Shown here: one piece after another, positions 15,701 through 22,702 of the stretch
Layout of the letters: the number at the start of each line of letters is the position of its first letter
Position numbering within the stretch: the stretch's first letter is position 1
IMG/VR virus record: IMGVR_UViG_3300023178_000204
Coordinates: 1-28,135 of that record
Source: a virus
Direction: 5' to 3' (one strand)
DNA length: 28,135 bases
Position numbers and translations under genes: made by a program
Notes under the pieces: generated by a model
The model's database searches: none
What the model was told of the DNA's origin: nothing
What the model saw: the letters and a program-made list of their open reading frames with translations, nothing else

Positions 15701-18700
15701 AGAGCATCTGATACTTTAGACTTTAGACCTAGAGTTGCATTTTTTGACCCAACAGTAACTACTGACAGATCTCCTTTTGATTTTAGTGCAAGAACTAGTG
15801 AATTTAATAATTTACCATCAAGAATTTTAGCACCTGGAGAAGGATCTATAATTTCTCACAGTTATTATCTCCCAAGAATTGATAAAATTTATCTTGATAT
15901 TTCTGGAAAATTTGTTATTGAAAAAGGGGTTTCTGCTAAATTGCCCAAACCACCTGTAAAAAATGCAGAACTTTTGGAACTTGGCACTCTAACTTTACCA
16001 CCATATCTTTATAGTCCATTAGATGCACAGTTAGTGTTGACTGAAAATAGAAGATATACTATGAGAGACATTGGTGATATTGCCGATAGAGTTGAAAATT
16101 TGGAAGAAATGACAAGTCTTTCTCTCTTAGAATTAAACACACAAACCTTACAAATTAGAGACTCTGAAGGTAGAGACAGATTTAAAAGTGGATTTTTTGT
16201 TGATGATTTTGTAGATTTTGGTAGATTTAATAGATTTTTATCCTCTACTGTTGTTGATACTGTTGCAAGAAATTTAGTTTCCGATGTTGCAAGAAATTCT
16301 TTAGAGTCATTAATTGCAACTGAAGAAAATCTTTCATCAGAAAATATTGATCTGGATACTGATATGATTTTATTGGATCCAGCAATTCAAAAAACTGGAG
16401 ATGCCCTAACTCTTGCATACAATGAAATTGATTGGTTGGAACAACCATTTGCAACAAAAGTTGAAAATGTCAATCCATTTAATGTTGTTGTATATTCCGG
16501 AACAGTACAACTAAATCCAAGTTCTGATAATTGGACTAGAACTATTCAGTTACAAGATAGACAAGTTTCTGGTGGAACAAGAGAACAGAGTGTAAATCTC
16601 GTTAATAATTTAAGGCATAATATTAGACATGATCTAACAAATAATCTTCGACAAAATATAAGATTAAATTTAACAGACACAACCACAGTAAGAATAAGGA
16701 GGGGAAGAGGTATCCCAGCAGGTCTGCTTAGAGGAATAGGTAGATTTGGAGCCAGTGGTAGTTCAACTTCTTTCAGTACTAACACTAGTAGATCTACTGT
16801 CAGATCCACATCCACTAGCACTGCATCAGATTCTTTTGATACGGTAGATACTACTATCAGAAATGAGGTTGTCGGACTTCGGGATGAAATCTTCATGAGA
16901 TCCAGAAACACCGAATTTAGAGTATCTAATCTAAAATCAAATACTAGATTTTATCAATTCTTAGATGGAAATAGTCAAGTAGATGTTGTACCAAAATTAA
17001 TTGAGATTGCAAATAGTCCAACATTGACAACTAGTGGTGCTTCAGCATCTTATAGTATTGGTGAAACTGTAATTGGATATGTTAGAGGTCAAGAAAGAAT
17101 AAGATTTAGAGTAGCTACTCCAAATCACAAAGAAGGTAATTTCAGAAATCCATCTTCAACATATAATCAAAATCCATATATTAAACAAGAATCTATAGGA
17201 TCTTCTTATAGTTCAACTTCAAAAGTCTTGAATGTAGATACTTCTTCATTATCAAGAGTAGCTCAAGGAGAGTATTTTGGATACTTGCTAAGAGGAATGC
17301 AGCTAGTTGGGCAAACTAGTGGTGCAATTTCTTATGTTAAAGATATAAGACTTATATCTGATAACTATGGAGATTTGATTGGAACATTCTTCTTAAGAGA
17401 TCCCAATCAGACTCCAACACCAACTACTAGAATTGAAACAGGAACAAAGACTTATAAAATAACCTCAAGTAAAACAAATAGTTCTGGAGATCCTGGAAGT
17501 AATTCTATTTCTTTTGCAGAAACAAATTATACTGCTAATGCAACACTGATTCAATTCCAAGCAACAGAAACCGCAACGACAACAAGAACAACTATTAATA
17601 ACACGATCAATAGTACTGTTAACAGTACTGTTAATAGTACTGTTAATTTAAGAACTAACGCAACTGCTTCAATAAGAAGACGTTTAAATGTACGGTATGC
17701 TGATCCCTTAGCCCAAACATTTACAGTTGGTGGAAATATCCAGGTAAAATCTGATATAGACACTGATGCAGATGTAAATGGAGCATTCTTAACATCTGTT
17801 GATTTGTATTTTGCTTCGATTGATAGTGGAAATGCTGAGGTTACTGTTGAAATTAGAACAACTCAATTAGGAACACCTACATTAGAAGTTATCGGGAAAC
17901 CAGTAATTATCAGACCGAGAGAAACTGATCAAAATGGAAATGAAGTTGTTAATATTCAAACATCATCTGATGGATCAATAGCAACAAATGTTAAATTCAA
18001 AGAACCAATATTCTTGGCTCCAGGAAGAGAATATGCAGTTGTTATAATTTCAGATAAGAGTGATGAATATGAATTATGGACAGCAGTCATGGGAGAAAAA
18101 ACAATAAGTACAAAATCGCTTCCAGACGTTGATACTGTAAGATATACCAAACAGTTTGCTTTGGGCACTTTATTCAAGTCTCAAAATGGTTCTGTTTGGA
18201 CAACTAATCAATATCAAGACTTGAAATTCAAACTCTATAAGGCAGAATTTACAAAGAATACTGGAACTGCTTATTTCTATAATCCCAATTTGAATGAGAG
18301 TAACGGGTATGTACCAACACTTATTCAAAATCCACTTTTGGTCCTGCCAAAAACTGGAAGAATTGGAATCGATACAGTAACAGATAGTGGAATAATAGGA
18401 ATTTTAACAACAGGAAGAAAACTTGCTGGTAGCAATAATCATGGAGGATCTGCAATTATCGTTGGTCAAGGAAGTTCTGTTAGTGATGCTTCTACAGTAA
18501 CCAATGGAGGTGCTAATTATCCAGCAAGTGTCACAGAAACTGTTGATACATTCAACATTATAGGCAATGGTTCTGATTTAAAAATCAATATAACAACAAA
18601 TGCCAATGGTGCTATTACTGGTGTATCACACTCACCTACTAACAATGGTAATGGATATCAAGTTGGAGATGTTGTTGGAGTTGTAACTTCGTCAACTTCA

Positions 18701-20254
18701 TCAAAAACTGGTAGAAATGCAGAAATTACTATTTCTGAAATATCTGGATTGGACACTTTATATCTTAGCAATGTTCAGGGTGAATTTGGAATACTTGGTA
18801 GTGGTAAAGACTTTGCGGTTGGTGCAGCAGTAAGTTTCTTTGATGGATCAAATATTGTCTCCATGGCAGGAACAACCATATATTCCTCAATTTCTGATGG
18901 TGGAATAAATTCTGGAGATTATATTAGAGTAGATCATTTTAATCACGGAATGTATTCTACGACAAACAAAGTTAAATTGGATAGAATTCAATCTAATGTT
19001 CCAACAACTTCATTAACAGAATCTTTAAATGCAACAAATGAAACGACGATTAGTATAGGGGACACATCAAACTTTGTAACTTTTGAAGGACAAAATGTTA
19101 GTGGTTCTTATCCAGGATATGTGAAAATTGGACCAGAAATTATTTCTTATGATGAAGTAGGTAACGGATCGCTTACAATTTCTTCTAGAGGAATTGACGG
19201 GACAATATCAATTCCTCACAGTTTGGGAGATTCTGTAGAGAAATATGAATTAAATGGTGTATCTTTAAGAAGAATAAATGGAATAACAACTTCTATACAA
19301 GAACCAATTGATCTTGACAGTTATTATGTCAAAGTTGATAGAGGATCAACAAAAGGACAGAACAGATCTGCAGATTCTGGACTTATTCCTCAACTTTCAT
19401 TCAATGACATTGGAGTTTTGGGTGGAAATAATGTAACTGCAACACAGAACATAATCTATGGTTCTATAGTACCCACCTATGATATTGTTACTCCAGGTTC
19501 AAATACAGCAGTAAATGCATCGATTAGAACAGTATCTGGAACTAGTGTTGATGGGACGGAACCATCGTTTAATGATAAGGGATATGAACCAGTTCAATTG
19601 AACACTTTAAATTCTTTCAATGATGTTAGAATTGTATGTTCAAAAATAAATGAAGAAGAATACTTATCCAGTTTACCTAGAAATAAATCCGTCACTACAG
19701 CAATCACATTTAGTTCATCTGATCCAAATAATGCACTTTCACCAATTTTAGATCTTAATACGGCATTTACTGAATTCTATATCAATAGATTAAATAATCC
19801 AGTTTCAAATTATTCTACTGATGGAACAGTAAATTCTGTTCTAGATGATTCTCATGCATCGGTATATTATTCCAATGTAATAGATCTTCAAAACCCAGCA
19901 TCATCTTTGAAAGTTATTCTAACTGCCGATAGACCAGAATCTACAGATTTCAGAGTTCTTTATAGTCTTATAAGAAAAGATTCTAGTGAAATAAATCAAT
20001 CTTTTGAACTATTCCCTGGATATCAAAACTTGGATCAAACTAGTGAAGGATTTGTCGTTGTTGATGCATCTAAAAATAATGGATTGCCTGATGTAAAAGT
20101 TCCAGCAAGTTTGGATGGTGAATTTTTGGAATATGAATTTAGTGCCGAAAATTTGGATCTATTCGTTGGATTTGCAATTAAAATTGTAATGTCAGGAACA
20201 GATCAGTCGAAGGCACCTAGATTTGGTAATATTAGAGTAATTGCAATCAGATGA
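12734..20254 (+). CDS. DUF4815-type baseplate/tail-fibre structural protein, 2506 aa
   Basis: Begins NINPYYDDFDSDNNFYKVLF (residues 8-27) and continues PGFPVQSRELTTLQSILQNQ and FGSHIFKEGS, the DUF4815 signature seen in very large structural proteins of T4-like marine phages. A conserved middle block carries YTMRDIGDIADRVENLEE (near 1105), FKSGFFVDDF and MRSRNTEFRVSNLKSNTRFY. A later block has YADPLAQTF, LTSVDLYFAS and EYAVVIISDKSDEYELW. The C-terminus has LKVILTADRP, FELFPGYQNL and DLFVGFAIKIVMSGTDQSKA. Two tetrapeptide arrays (1287-1314 and 1626-1637) and two GSGY-like units near 18505 and 18640 (nucleotides) are inserted. Synteny places it where T4 has genes 9 to 12, so it probably supplies the outer baseplate or fibre network; this is inference. 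The weak site AAGAAAA precedes the ATG. Its last four bases overlap the next gene (ATGA). Confidence 0.88.
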   Translation: MAQKTNLNINPYYDDFDSDNNFYKVLFKPGFPVQSRELTTLQSILQNQVEDFGSHIFKEGSMVVPGNISYDGQFYAVKVNPTQFGIDLSVYIENFVGKTITGQTSGTTAKIQKVVLPSESDNIDYITLYVKYLESDDNFEFNQFLDDESFFANENVTYGNTVINAGVIFATSISTNATSIGSAVAIGDGIYFIRGYFVNVNSQDIILDYYSNTPSYRVGLEVSELIISAKDDNSLYDNAKGFSNFASPGADRLKINLTLTKRELDDKDDTNFVELLRLREGKVQKVTTKTEYNKIRDYLAERTFDESGNYIVNPFEIKLVNSLNNRLGNDGVFFSNELTEEGNSPSDNLACLKISPGKAYVAGYDIEKVGTEIIDIEKPRDVETTPNLNVPFEMGNILNVNNVTGLARVKRTIELYSQFGTSGTQIGEARVYSFNLSNAPYSDDGTTWDLRLYDIQTYTRLTLNQSVTTSEIEESFYIKGKSSGASGFATADGSSNVIFLRQTSGSFVKGDQLIVNGVDISRSVKDIKVYNTQNIKSVKQSDPFGYGTDFSADSFLDRFDFPNGISQISISAEAGGISTVTSTGRAFVGLNTDTIIRYQRSGLSTETYNRISSVSSDLLSFEVNAVTGVSGVFDGDLPSSNIQVNGFLGAPIVLGSGTLYAPLSEQNASSIDLSDSQLFISEQLDGKSITGTALTLTTSTDLSSISDTTWATFDQERYNIGYSNGTIGSITNDSFDLDGNTVSFRGLANGSNIVVNTTAVKQKVQSKIKTYTRSSILNISGSKLKESGSTESTSKNDGLVYNKFYGLRVQDEEISLNYPDVVKVLAIYESLNTSAPSLTQVQFTSTANVGQNAVTGENIVGSQSGSVARVVTKPGSNTLGIVYLNDQEFFVGEVIEFEESAINTTVEGIVEGSYKDITTSFKLNRGQKDEYYDYSRLVRNKETQEPSRKLLVIFDHYTVPTNDQGDVFTVNSYDEERFTTDIPFINGTVRASDTLDFRPRVAFFDPTVTTDRSPFDFSARTSEFNNLPSRILAPGEGSIISHSYYLPRIDKIYLDISGKFVIEKGVSAKLPKPPVKNAELLELGTLTLPPYLYSPLDAQLVLTENRRYTMRDIGDIADRVENLEEMTSLSLLELNTQTLQIRDSEGRDRFKSGFFVDDFVDFGRFNRFLSSTVVDTVARNLVSDVARNSLESLIATEENLSSENIDLDTDMILLDPAIQKTGDALTLAYNEIDWLEQPFATKVENVNPFNVVVYSGTVQLNPSSDNWTRTIQLQDRQVSGGTREQSVNLVNNLRHNIRHDLTNNLRQNIRLNLTDTTTVRIRRGRGIPAGLLRGIGRFGASGSSTSFSTNTSRSTVRSTSTSTASDSFDTVDTTIRNEVVGLRDEIFMRSRNTEFRVSNLKSNTRFYQFLDGNSQVDVVPKLIEIANSPTLTTSGASASYSIGETVIGYVRGQERIRFRVATPNHKEGNFRNPSSTYNQNPYIKQESIGSSYSSTSKVLNVDTSSLSRVAQGEYFGYLLRGMQLVGQTSGAISYVKDIRLISDNYGDLIGTFFLRDPNQTPTPTTRIETGTKTYKITSSKTNSSGDPGSNSISFAETNYTANATLIQFQATETATTTRTTINNTINSTVNSTVNSTVNLRTNATASIRRRLNVRYADPLAQTFTVGGNIQVKSDIDTDADVNGAFLTSVDLYFASIDSGNAEVTVEIRTTQLGTPTLEVIGKPVIIRPRETDQNGNEVVNIQTSSDGSIATNVKFKEPIFLAPGREYAVVIISDKSDEYELWTAVMGEKTISTKSLPDVDTVRYTKQFALGTLFKSQNGSVWTTNQYQDLKFKLYKAEFTKNTGTAYFYNPNLNESNGYVPTLIQNPLLVLPKTGRIGIDTVTDSGIIGILTTGRKLAGSNNHGGSAIIVGQGSSVSDASTVTNGGANYPASVTETVDTFNIIGNGSDLKINITTNANGAITGVSHSPTNNGNGYQVGDVVGVVTSSTSSKTGRNAEITISEISGLDTLYLSNVQGEFGILGSGKDFAVGAAVSFFDGSNIVSMAGTTIYSSISDGGINSGDYIRVDHFNHGMYSTTNKVKLDRIQSNVPTTSLTESLNATNETTISIGDTSNFVTFEGQNVSGSYPGYVKIGPEIISYDEVGNGSLTISSRGIDGTISIPHSLGDSVEKYELNGVSLRRINGITTSIQEPIDLDSYYVKVDRGSTKGQNRSADSGLIPQLSFNDIGVLGGNNVTATQNIIYGSIVPTYDIVTPGSNTAVNASIRTVSGTSVDGTEPSFNDKGYEPVQLNTLNSFNDVRIVCSKINEEEYLSSLPRNKSVTTAITFSSSDPNNALSPILDLNTAFTEFYINRLNNPVSNYSTDGTVNSVLDDSHASVYYSNVIDLQNPASSLKVILTADRPESTDFRVLYSLIRKDSSEINQSFELFPGYQNLDQTSEGFVVVDASKNNGLPDVKVPASLDGEFLEYEFSAENLDLFVGFAIKIVMSGTDQSKAPRFGNIRVIAIR
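16592..16675 (+). repeat. Seven tetrapeptide repeats x-N-L/I-R/T in the DUF4815 protein
   Basis: Read in frame, the 28 residues are VNLV, NNLR, HNIR, HDLT, NNLR, QNIR, LNLT. Position 2 is Asn in six units and Asp in one, position 3 is always Leu or Ile, and position 4 is mostly Arg or Thr. The DNA copies are diverged, so the repeat is held at protein level. A strongly basic, Gly-rich stretch (RIRRGRGI) and a Ser/Thr-rich linker follow. Confidence 0.8.
17609..17644 (+). repeat. Three 12-base tandem repeats encoding NSTV
   Basis: The units AATAGTACTGTT, AACAGTACTGTT and AATAGTACTGTT lie head to tail and differ by one base. They encode NSTV three times, preceded by the related NNTI and followed by NLRT. 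The near identity suggests recent slippage expansion. The array lies just before the conserved YADPLAQTF block, so it probably forms a flexible or beta linker between two domains. Confidence 0.85.
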
Positions 20255-20448
20255 TAAAAGTAGAAGGACATTCAAATTTATATCGTGATGAAGAAACTGG
20301 TGCCATCATCAATTGTGATGGCACTGCATATAATCAATATGTAAATTCTTTGACTCAAAGAGAACTGAAAAGAAAGGAGTTGGATGATATGAAAAAAGAT
20401 ATTGATGAGATTAAATGTTTACTTAGAGAGATAATAAATAGGGGTTAA
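20251..20448 (+). CDS. Small conserved coiled-coil protein, 65 aa, function unknown
   Basis: The ATG overlaps the previous stop (ATGA), implying translational coupling. The N-terminal half, VEGHSNLYRDEETGAIINCD, resembles a short protein that I recall next to the large fibre gene in many T4-like marine phages, where it has no assigned function. The C-terminal third is a clean heptad: hydrophobic residues at 44, 47, 51, 54, 58 and 61 with 3-4-3-4-3 spacing, rich in Lys, Glu and Asp between. It should therefore form a two- or three-stranded coiled coil. An assembly factor or trimer clamp for the adjacent structural protein is possible but not shown. It is the last gene before a hairpin and a new late promoter. 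Confidence 0.8.
   Translation: MIKVEGHSNLYRDEETGAIINCDGTAYNQYVNSLTQRELKRKELDDMKKDIDEIKCLLREIINRG
20300..20324 (+). repeat. 9-bp perfect inverted repeat inside the 65-aa gene
   Basis: GTGCCATCA (20300-20308) and TGATGGCAC (20316-20324) are exact reverse complements around a 7-base loop. In this AT-rich sequence a stem with five G:C pairs of nine stands out. It lies about 50 bases after the end of the 7.5-kb gene and inside the small downstream gene. No T-run follows, so a terminator is unlikely; an RNA stability or processing stem is possible. Confidence 0.7.
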
Positions 20449-20456
20449 TTTATCGG

Positions 20457-20468
20457 GGAGTTTTCTCC
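20457..20468 (+). terminator. Short hairpin between genes, possible terminator or RNA 3'-end stem
   Basis: GGAG, TTTT, CTCC forms a four-base-pair stem with a T4 loop in the 55-base spacer after the 65-aa gene. It ends one base before the next late promoter box. The stem is short and no U-run follows it, so factor-independent termination would be weak. It may instead define the 3' end of the upstream message. Confidence 0.35.
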
Positions 20469-20469
20469 A

Positions 20470-20477
20470 TATAAATA
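20470..20477 (+). promoter_or_regulatory. T4-type late promoter (TATAAATA) for the fibre-neck-terminase genes
   Basis: An exact TATAAATA lies in the spacer 20449-20503. Transcription would start near 20483, about 20 bases before the ATG at 20504. The following bases TCTA match those after the other late promoter at 11149, extending the shared motif to TATAAATATCTA. All genes from 20504 onward are nearly contiguous, so this promoter probably drives the neck, gp16 and following genes. Confidence 0.82.
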
Positions 20478-20503
20478 TCTAGAGGAATACTTTTTGGTTA
20501 ATA

Positions 20504-20839
20504 ATGGCAGTTTATGTATCCAATATTGTAATTGAACAAGGATACGATTTTGAAACGTCGTTTCAATTAGAAGATACAAGGACGAATTCACCTTTGAATT
20601 TATCCGGAACAACTAGTGATGGCCAATTAAGAAAGCATCATGGTGCTTCCACTGCAGTATCTTTTGCATCCTCTGTAACAAACCCAACTAGTGGAACTAT
20701 AACTATTTCTCTCACCAATGCACAAACAGTTAATTTAAAACCGGGAAGATATGTTTACGATGTAAAAATATTATCTGCTGGAAAAGAGTATAAAGCTGTA
20801 GAGGGAGCAGCACTAGTAAGAGCAGGGGTAACAAGGTAA
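20504..20839 (+). CDS. Small beta-domain virion protein, BppU-N-like (hypothetical), 111 aa
   Basis: The first gene after the late promoter. The sequence opens MAVYVSNIVIEQGYDFETSF and alternates beta strands with turns: LNLSGTTSDGQLRKHHGA, then TSGTITISLTNAQTVNLKPG, then RYVYDVKIL and a final VEGAALVRAGVTR. The pattern (IEQG-x-x-F, L-x-G, a-x-LRKH, GR-Y-x-YDV, VEG-x-x-V-x-x-G-V-T) resembles the small Ig-like N-terminal domain of phage upper-baseplate proteins (BppU) and free-standing copies that I recall in marine myoviruses. A structural adaptor linking the next gene's fibre to the virion is the likely role, inferred from fold and position. The stop overlaps the next start (TAATG). Confidence 0.75.
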   Translation: MAVYVSNIVIEQGYDFETSFQLEDTRTNSPLNLSGTTSDGQLRKHHGASTAVSFASSVTNPTSGTITISLTNAQTVNLKPGRYVYDVKILSAGKEYKAVEGAALVRAGVTR

Positions 20840-21855
20840 TGCCTAGTATAAACGATAGAATTGGTTCTCAAAATGTAATTCGTGTATTATCTAATGCTTC
20901 TTCGCCACCAACGAAGTTAATCAATCTAAGTGACGTTGATTCTACTTTATCAGTAAGAGATGGAATGATCCTTGTATGGGATCTTGACAGTGAAACTTTT
21001 GTAATGACGGATACGATAGATTCGTCAACTTTAATTGCAACTGGTATTGTAACTTTTTCCAATACCACACAATCAAATTCAATTACAACAGGTGCACTAG
21101 TTGTTGACGGTGGACTTGGAATTGGAAAAAATCTCAATGTTGGTGGAAACTTTAAAGTTACTGGATTATCTACATTTATATCTGATGTTGATATTGATGC
21201 AAATGTAGATATTTTATATTCTTTAACTGTAAACTCTACCTTCAAAACTGTAGGAGTTACAACTTTAGCTTCATCAGGAGGAATTACAACAACTGGTGGA
21301 GATTTTTATGCTGGTGGTGCCGCATTTATTAATACAAATCTAAGAGTTGGTGGAACTTCCGAATTTATTGGAAATGCCACTTTTAGAGGTGGAACAATTG
21401 GAATTGGTGATTCCATAAGTGATGATATTAATGTTGGTGGTGAGTTTGTATCTAATTTGGTTCCAAATGACGATGCAACGTATGATCTTGGTATTACAAC
21501 ACAGAGATGGAGAAATGGACAATTCTCTGGATTATTAACAAGTTCAACTTTACATGTTTCTGATACAGTAACTCTTGATGGTCAAGTCAATCTAACTTCA
21601 AATTTAGAAGTAACTGGAGTAACGACATTTAACAATAATGTAGATGTTGTTGGTTTTGTTTCGGTAACTGAAGGATTATATTATGATGCAGACGATTATG
21701 ATGGTCCTAATGGAATTGCATACTTTGATAATACCGGAAAACTCATAGGAGCTGCAAGTACAGAAAATGCTCTTACTGAAAGTTTCTTTGTACTAACAAC
21801 AAATGCAGTTGGGATTCCAACTTGGACATCAGTAATTGATGGAGGATTATTCTAG
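20839..21855 (+). CDS. Fibre-like protein with beta repeats, 338 aa
   Basis: The N-terminus (PSINDRIGSQNVIRVLSNAS) is short, followed by LINLSDVDSTLSVRDGMILVWD, an attachment-type segment common in marine phage fibres. From about residue 75 to 280 it repeats short units of the form L-x-V-x-G-x-x-x-F/I-x-x-x-V-x-V/I: VVDGGLGIGKNLNVGGNFKV, TGLSTFISDVDID, LRVGGTSEFIGNATF, LEVTGVTTFNNNVDVVG. These are typical of trimeric beta-helical fibre shafts. YDLGITTQRWRNGQFSG near 215 is the motif often found before fibre tips. No S74-type chaperone domain is visible. Sitting immediately before gp13, it takes the place of T4 wac/gene 12, but I see no homology to either. Which structure it attaches to is unknown. 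Confidence 0.8.
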   Translation: MPSINDRIGSQNVIRVLSNASSPPTKLINLSDVDSTLSVRDGMILVWDLDSETFVMTDTIDSSTLIATGIVTFSNTTQSNSITTGALVVDGGLGIGKNLNVGGNFKVTGLSTFISDVDIDANVDILYSLTVNSTFKTVGVTTLASSGGITTTGGDFYAGGAAFINTNLRVGGTSEFIGNATFRGGTIGIGDSISDDINVGGEFVSNLVPNDDATYDLGITTQRWRNGQFSGLLTSSTLHVSDTVTLDGQVNLTSNLEVTGVTTFNNNVDVVGFVSVTEGLYYDADDYDGPNGIAYFDNTGKLIGAASTENALTESFFVLTTNAVGIPTWTSVIDGGLF

Positions 21856-22697
21856 TGGCAAAACCAACTACAAGACAAGAACTAATTGATTATTGTCTCA
21901 GACAATTAGGTGCACCAGTATTAGAAATAAATGTTGCAGACGATCAAATTGATGATTTGGTTGATGATGCTCTGCAATATTTTAATGAAAGGCATTATGA
22001 TGGTGTCGAAAGAATGTATCTCAAATATAAAATTACTGATGATGATATTAACAGAGGTAGAGCAAAAGAAACTGATGGAGTTGGTATTGTAACCACTACT
22101 GGTTCATCGAATATTGTTGGATTTGGAACAACTACATTTAATTACTACGAAACTTCAAATTATATTCAAGTACCAGATTCTGTTATAGGAGTAGAAAAAA
22201 TATTTAAGTTTGATACTAGTGCCATTTCGGGAGGAATGTTTAGTATTAAATATCAGTTATTCTTAAATGACTTATATTATTTCAATTCTGTAGAATTGCT
22301 ACAGTATTCCATGGTCAAATCATATCTGGAAGATATTGATTTTTTACTTTCTACAGATAAACAAGTTAGGTTTAATAAAAGACAAAATAGACTTTATCTG
22401 GATATTGATTGGACTGCAAAATCAAAAGATACTTTTTTAATTATTGATTGTTACAGGGCATTAGATCCTTCAGATTTTTCAAAAGTATATAATGATAGTT
22501 TTGTTAAAAAATATTTAACTGCATTGATAAAAAGACAGTGGGGACAAAATTTAATCAAGTTCCAAGGAGTAAGACTTCCTGGGGGAATAGAACTAAATGG
22601 AAGATCAATATTTGAAGATGGTCAAAGAGAATTGGAAGATATTAGACAGAGAATGACAATGGAATATGAATTACCACCTCTGGACTTTATTGGTTAA
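21855..22697 (+). CDS. gp13: Neck protein gp13
   Basis: Encodes 280 residues (T4 gp13 has 309). It forms the head-proximal neck ring with gp14, sealing the packaged head before tail joining. Visible hallmarks are ELIDYCLRQLGAPVLEINV (9-27), QIDDLVDDALQYFNERHYDG (31-50), IGVEKIFKF, QYSMVKSYLEDIDFLL, a basic-aromatic stretch NKRQNRLYLDIDW, and the C-terminal LIKRQWGQNLIKFQGVRLPG. Residues 70-95 (TTGSSNIVGFGTTTFNYYET) look like a small beta insertion, similar in style to the repeats in neighbouring proteins. The start is GTG, overlapping the preceding TAG by one base and served by the strong ribosome site GGAGG at 21841. No nearby ATG keeps the conserved N-terminus, so GTG is preferred. Confidence 0.93.
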   Translation: MAKPTTRQELIDYCLRQLGAPVLEINVADDQIDDLVDDALQYFNERHYDGVERMYLKYKITDDDINRGRAKETDGVGIVTTTGSSNIVGFGTTTFNYYETSNYIQVPDSVIGVEKIFKFDTSAISGGMFSIKYQLFLNDLYYFNSVELLQYSMVKSYLEDIDFLLSTDKQVRFNKRQNRLYLDIDWTAKSKDTFLIIDCYRALDPSDFSKVYNDSFVKKYLTALIKRQWGQNLIKFQGVRLPGGIELNGRSIFEDGQRELEDIRQRMTMEYELPPLDFIG

Positions 22698-22702
22698 TTA
22701 TC

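Noticed and set aside
17609-17644. Tandem 12-base repeats as a CRISPR-like array or an origin iteron
   Set aside because: There are only three in-frame units with no spacers, inside a structural gene; they are protein repeats.
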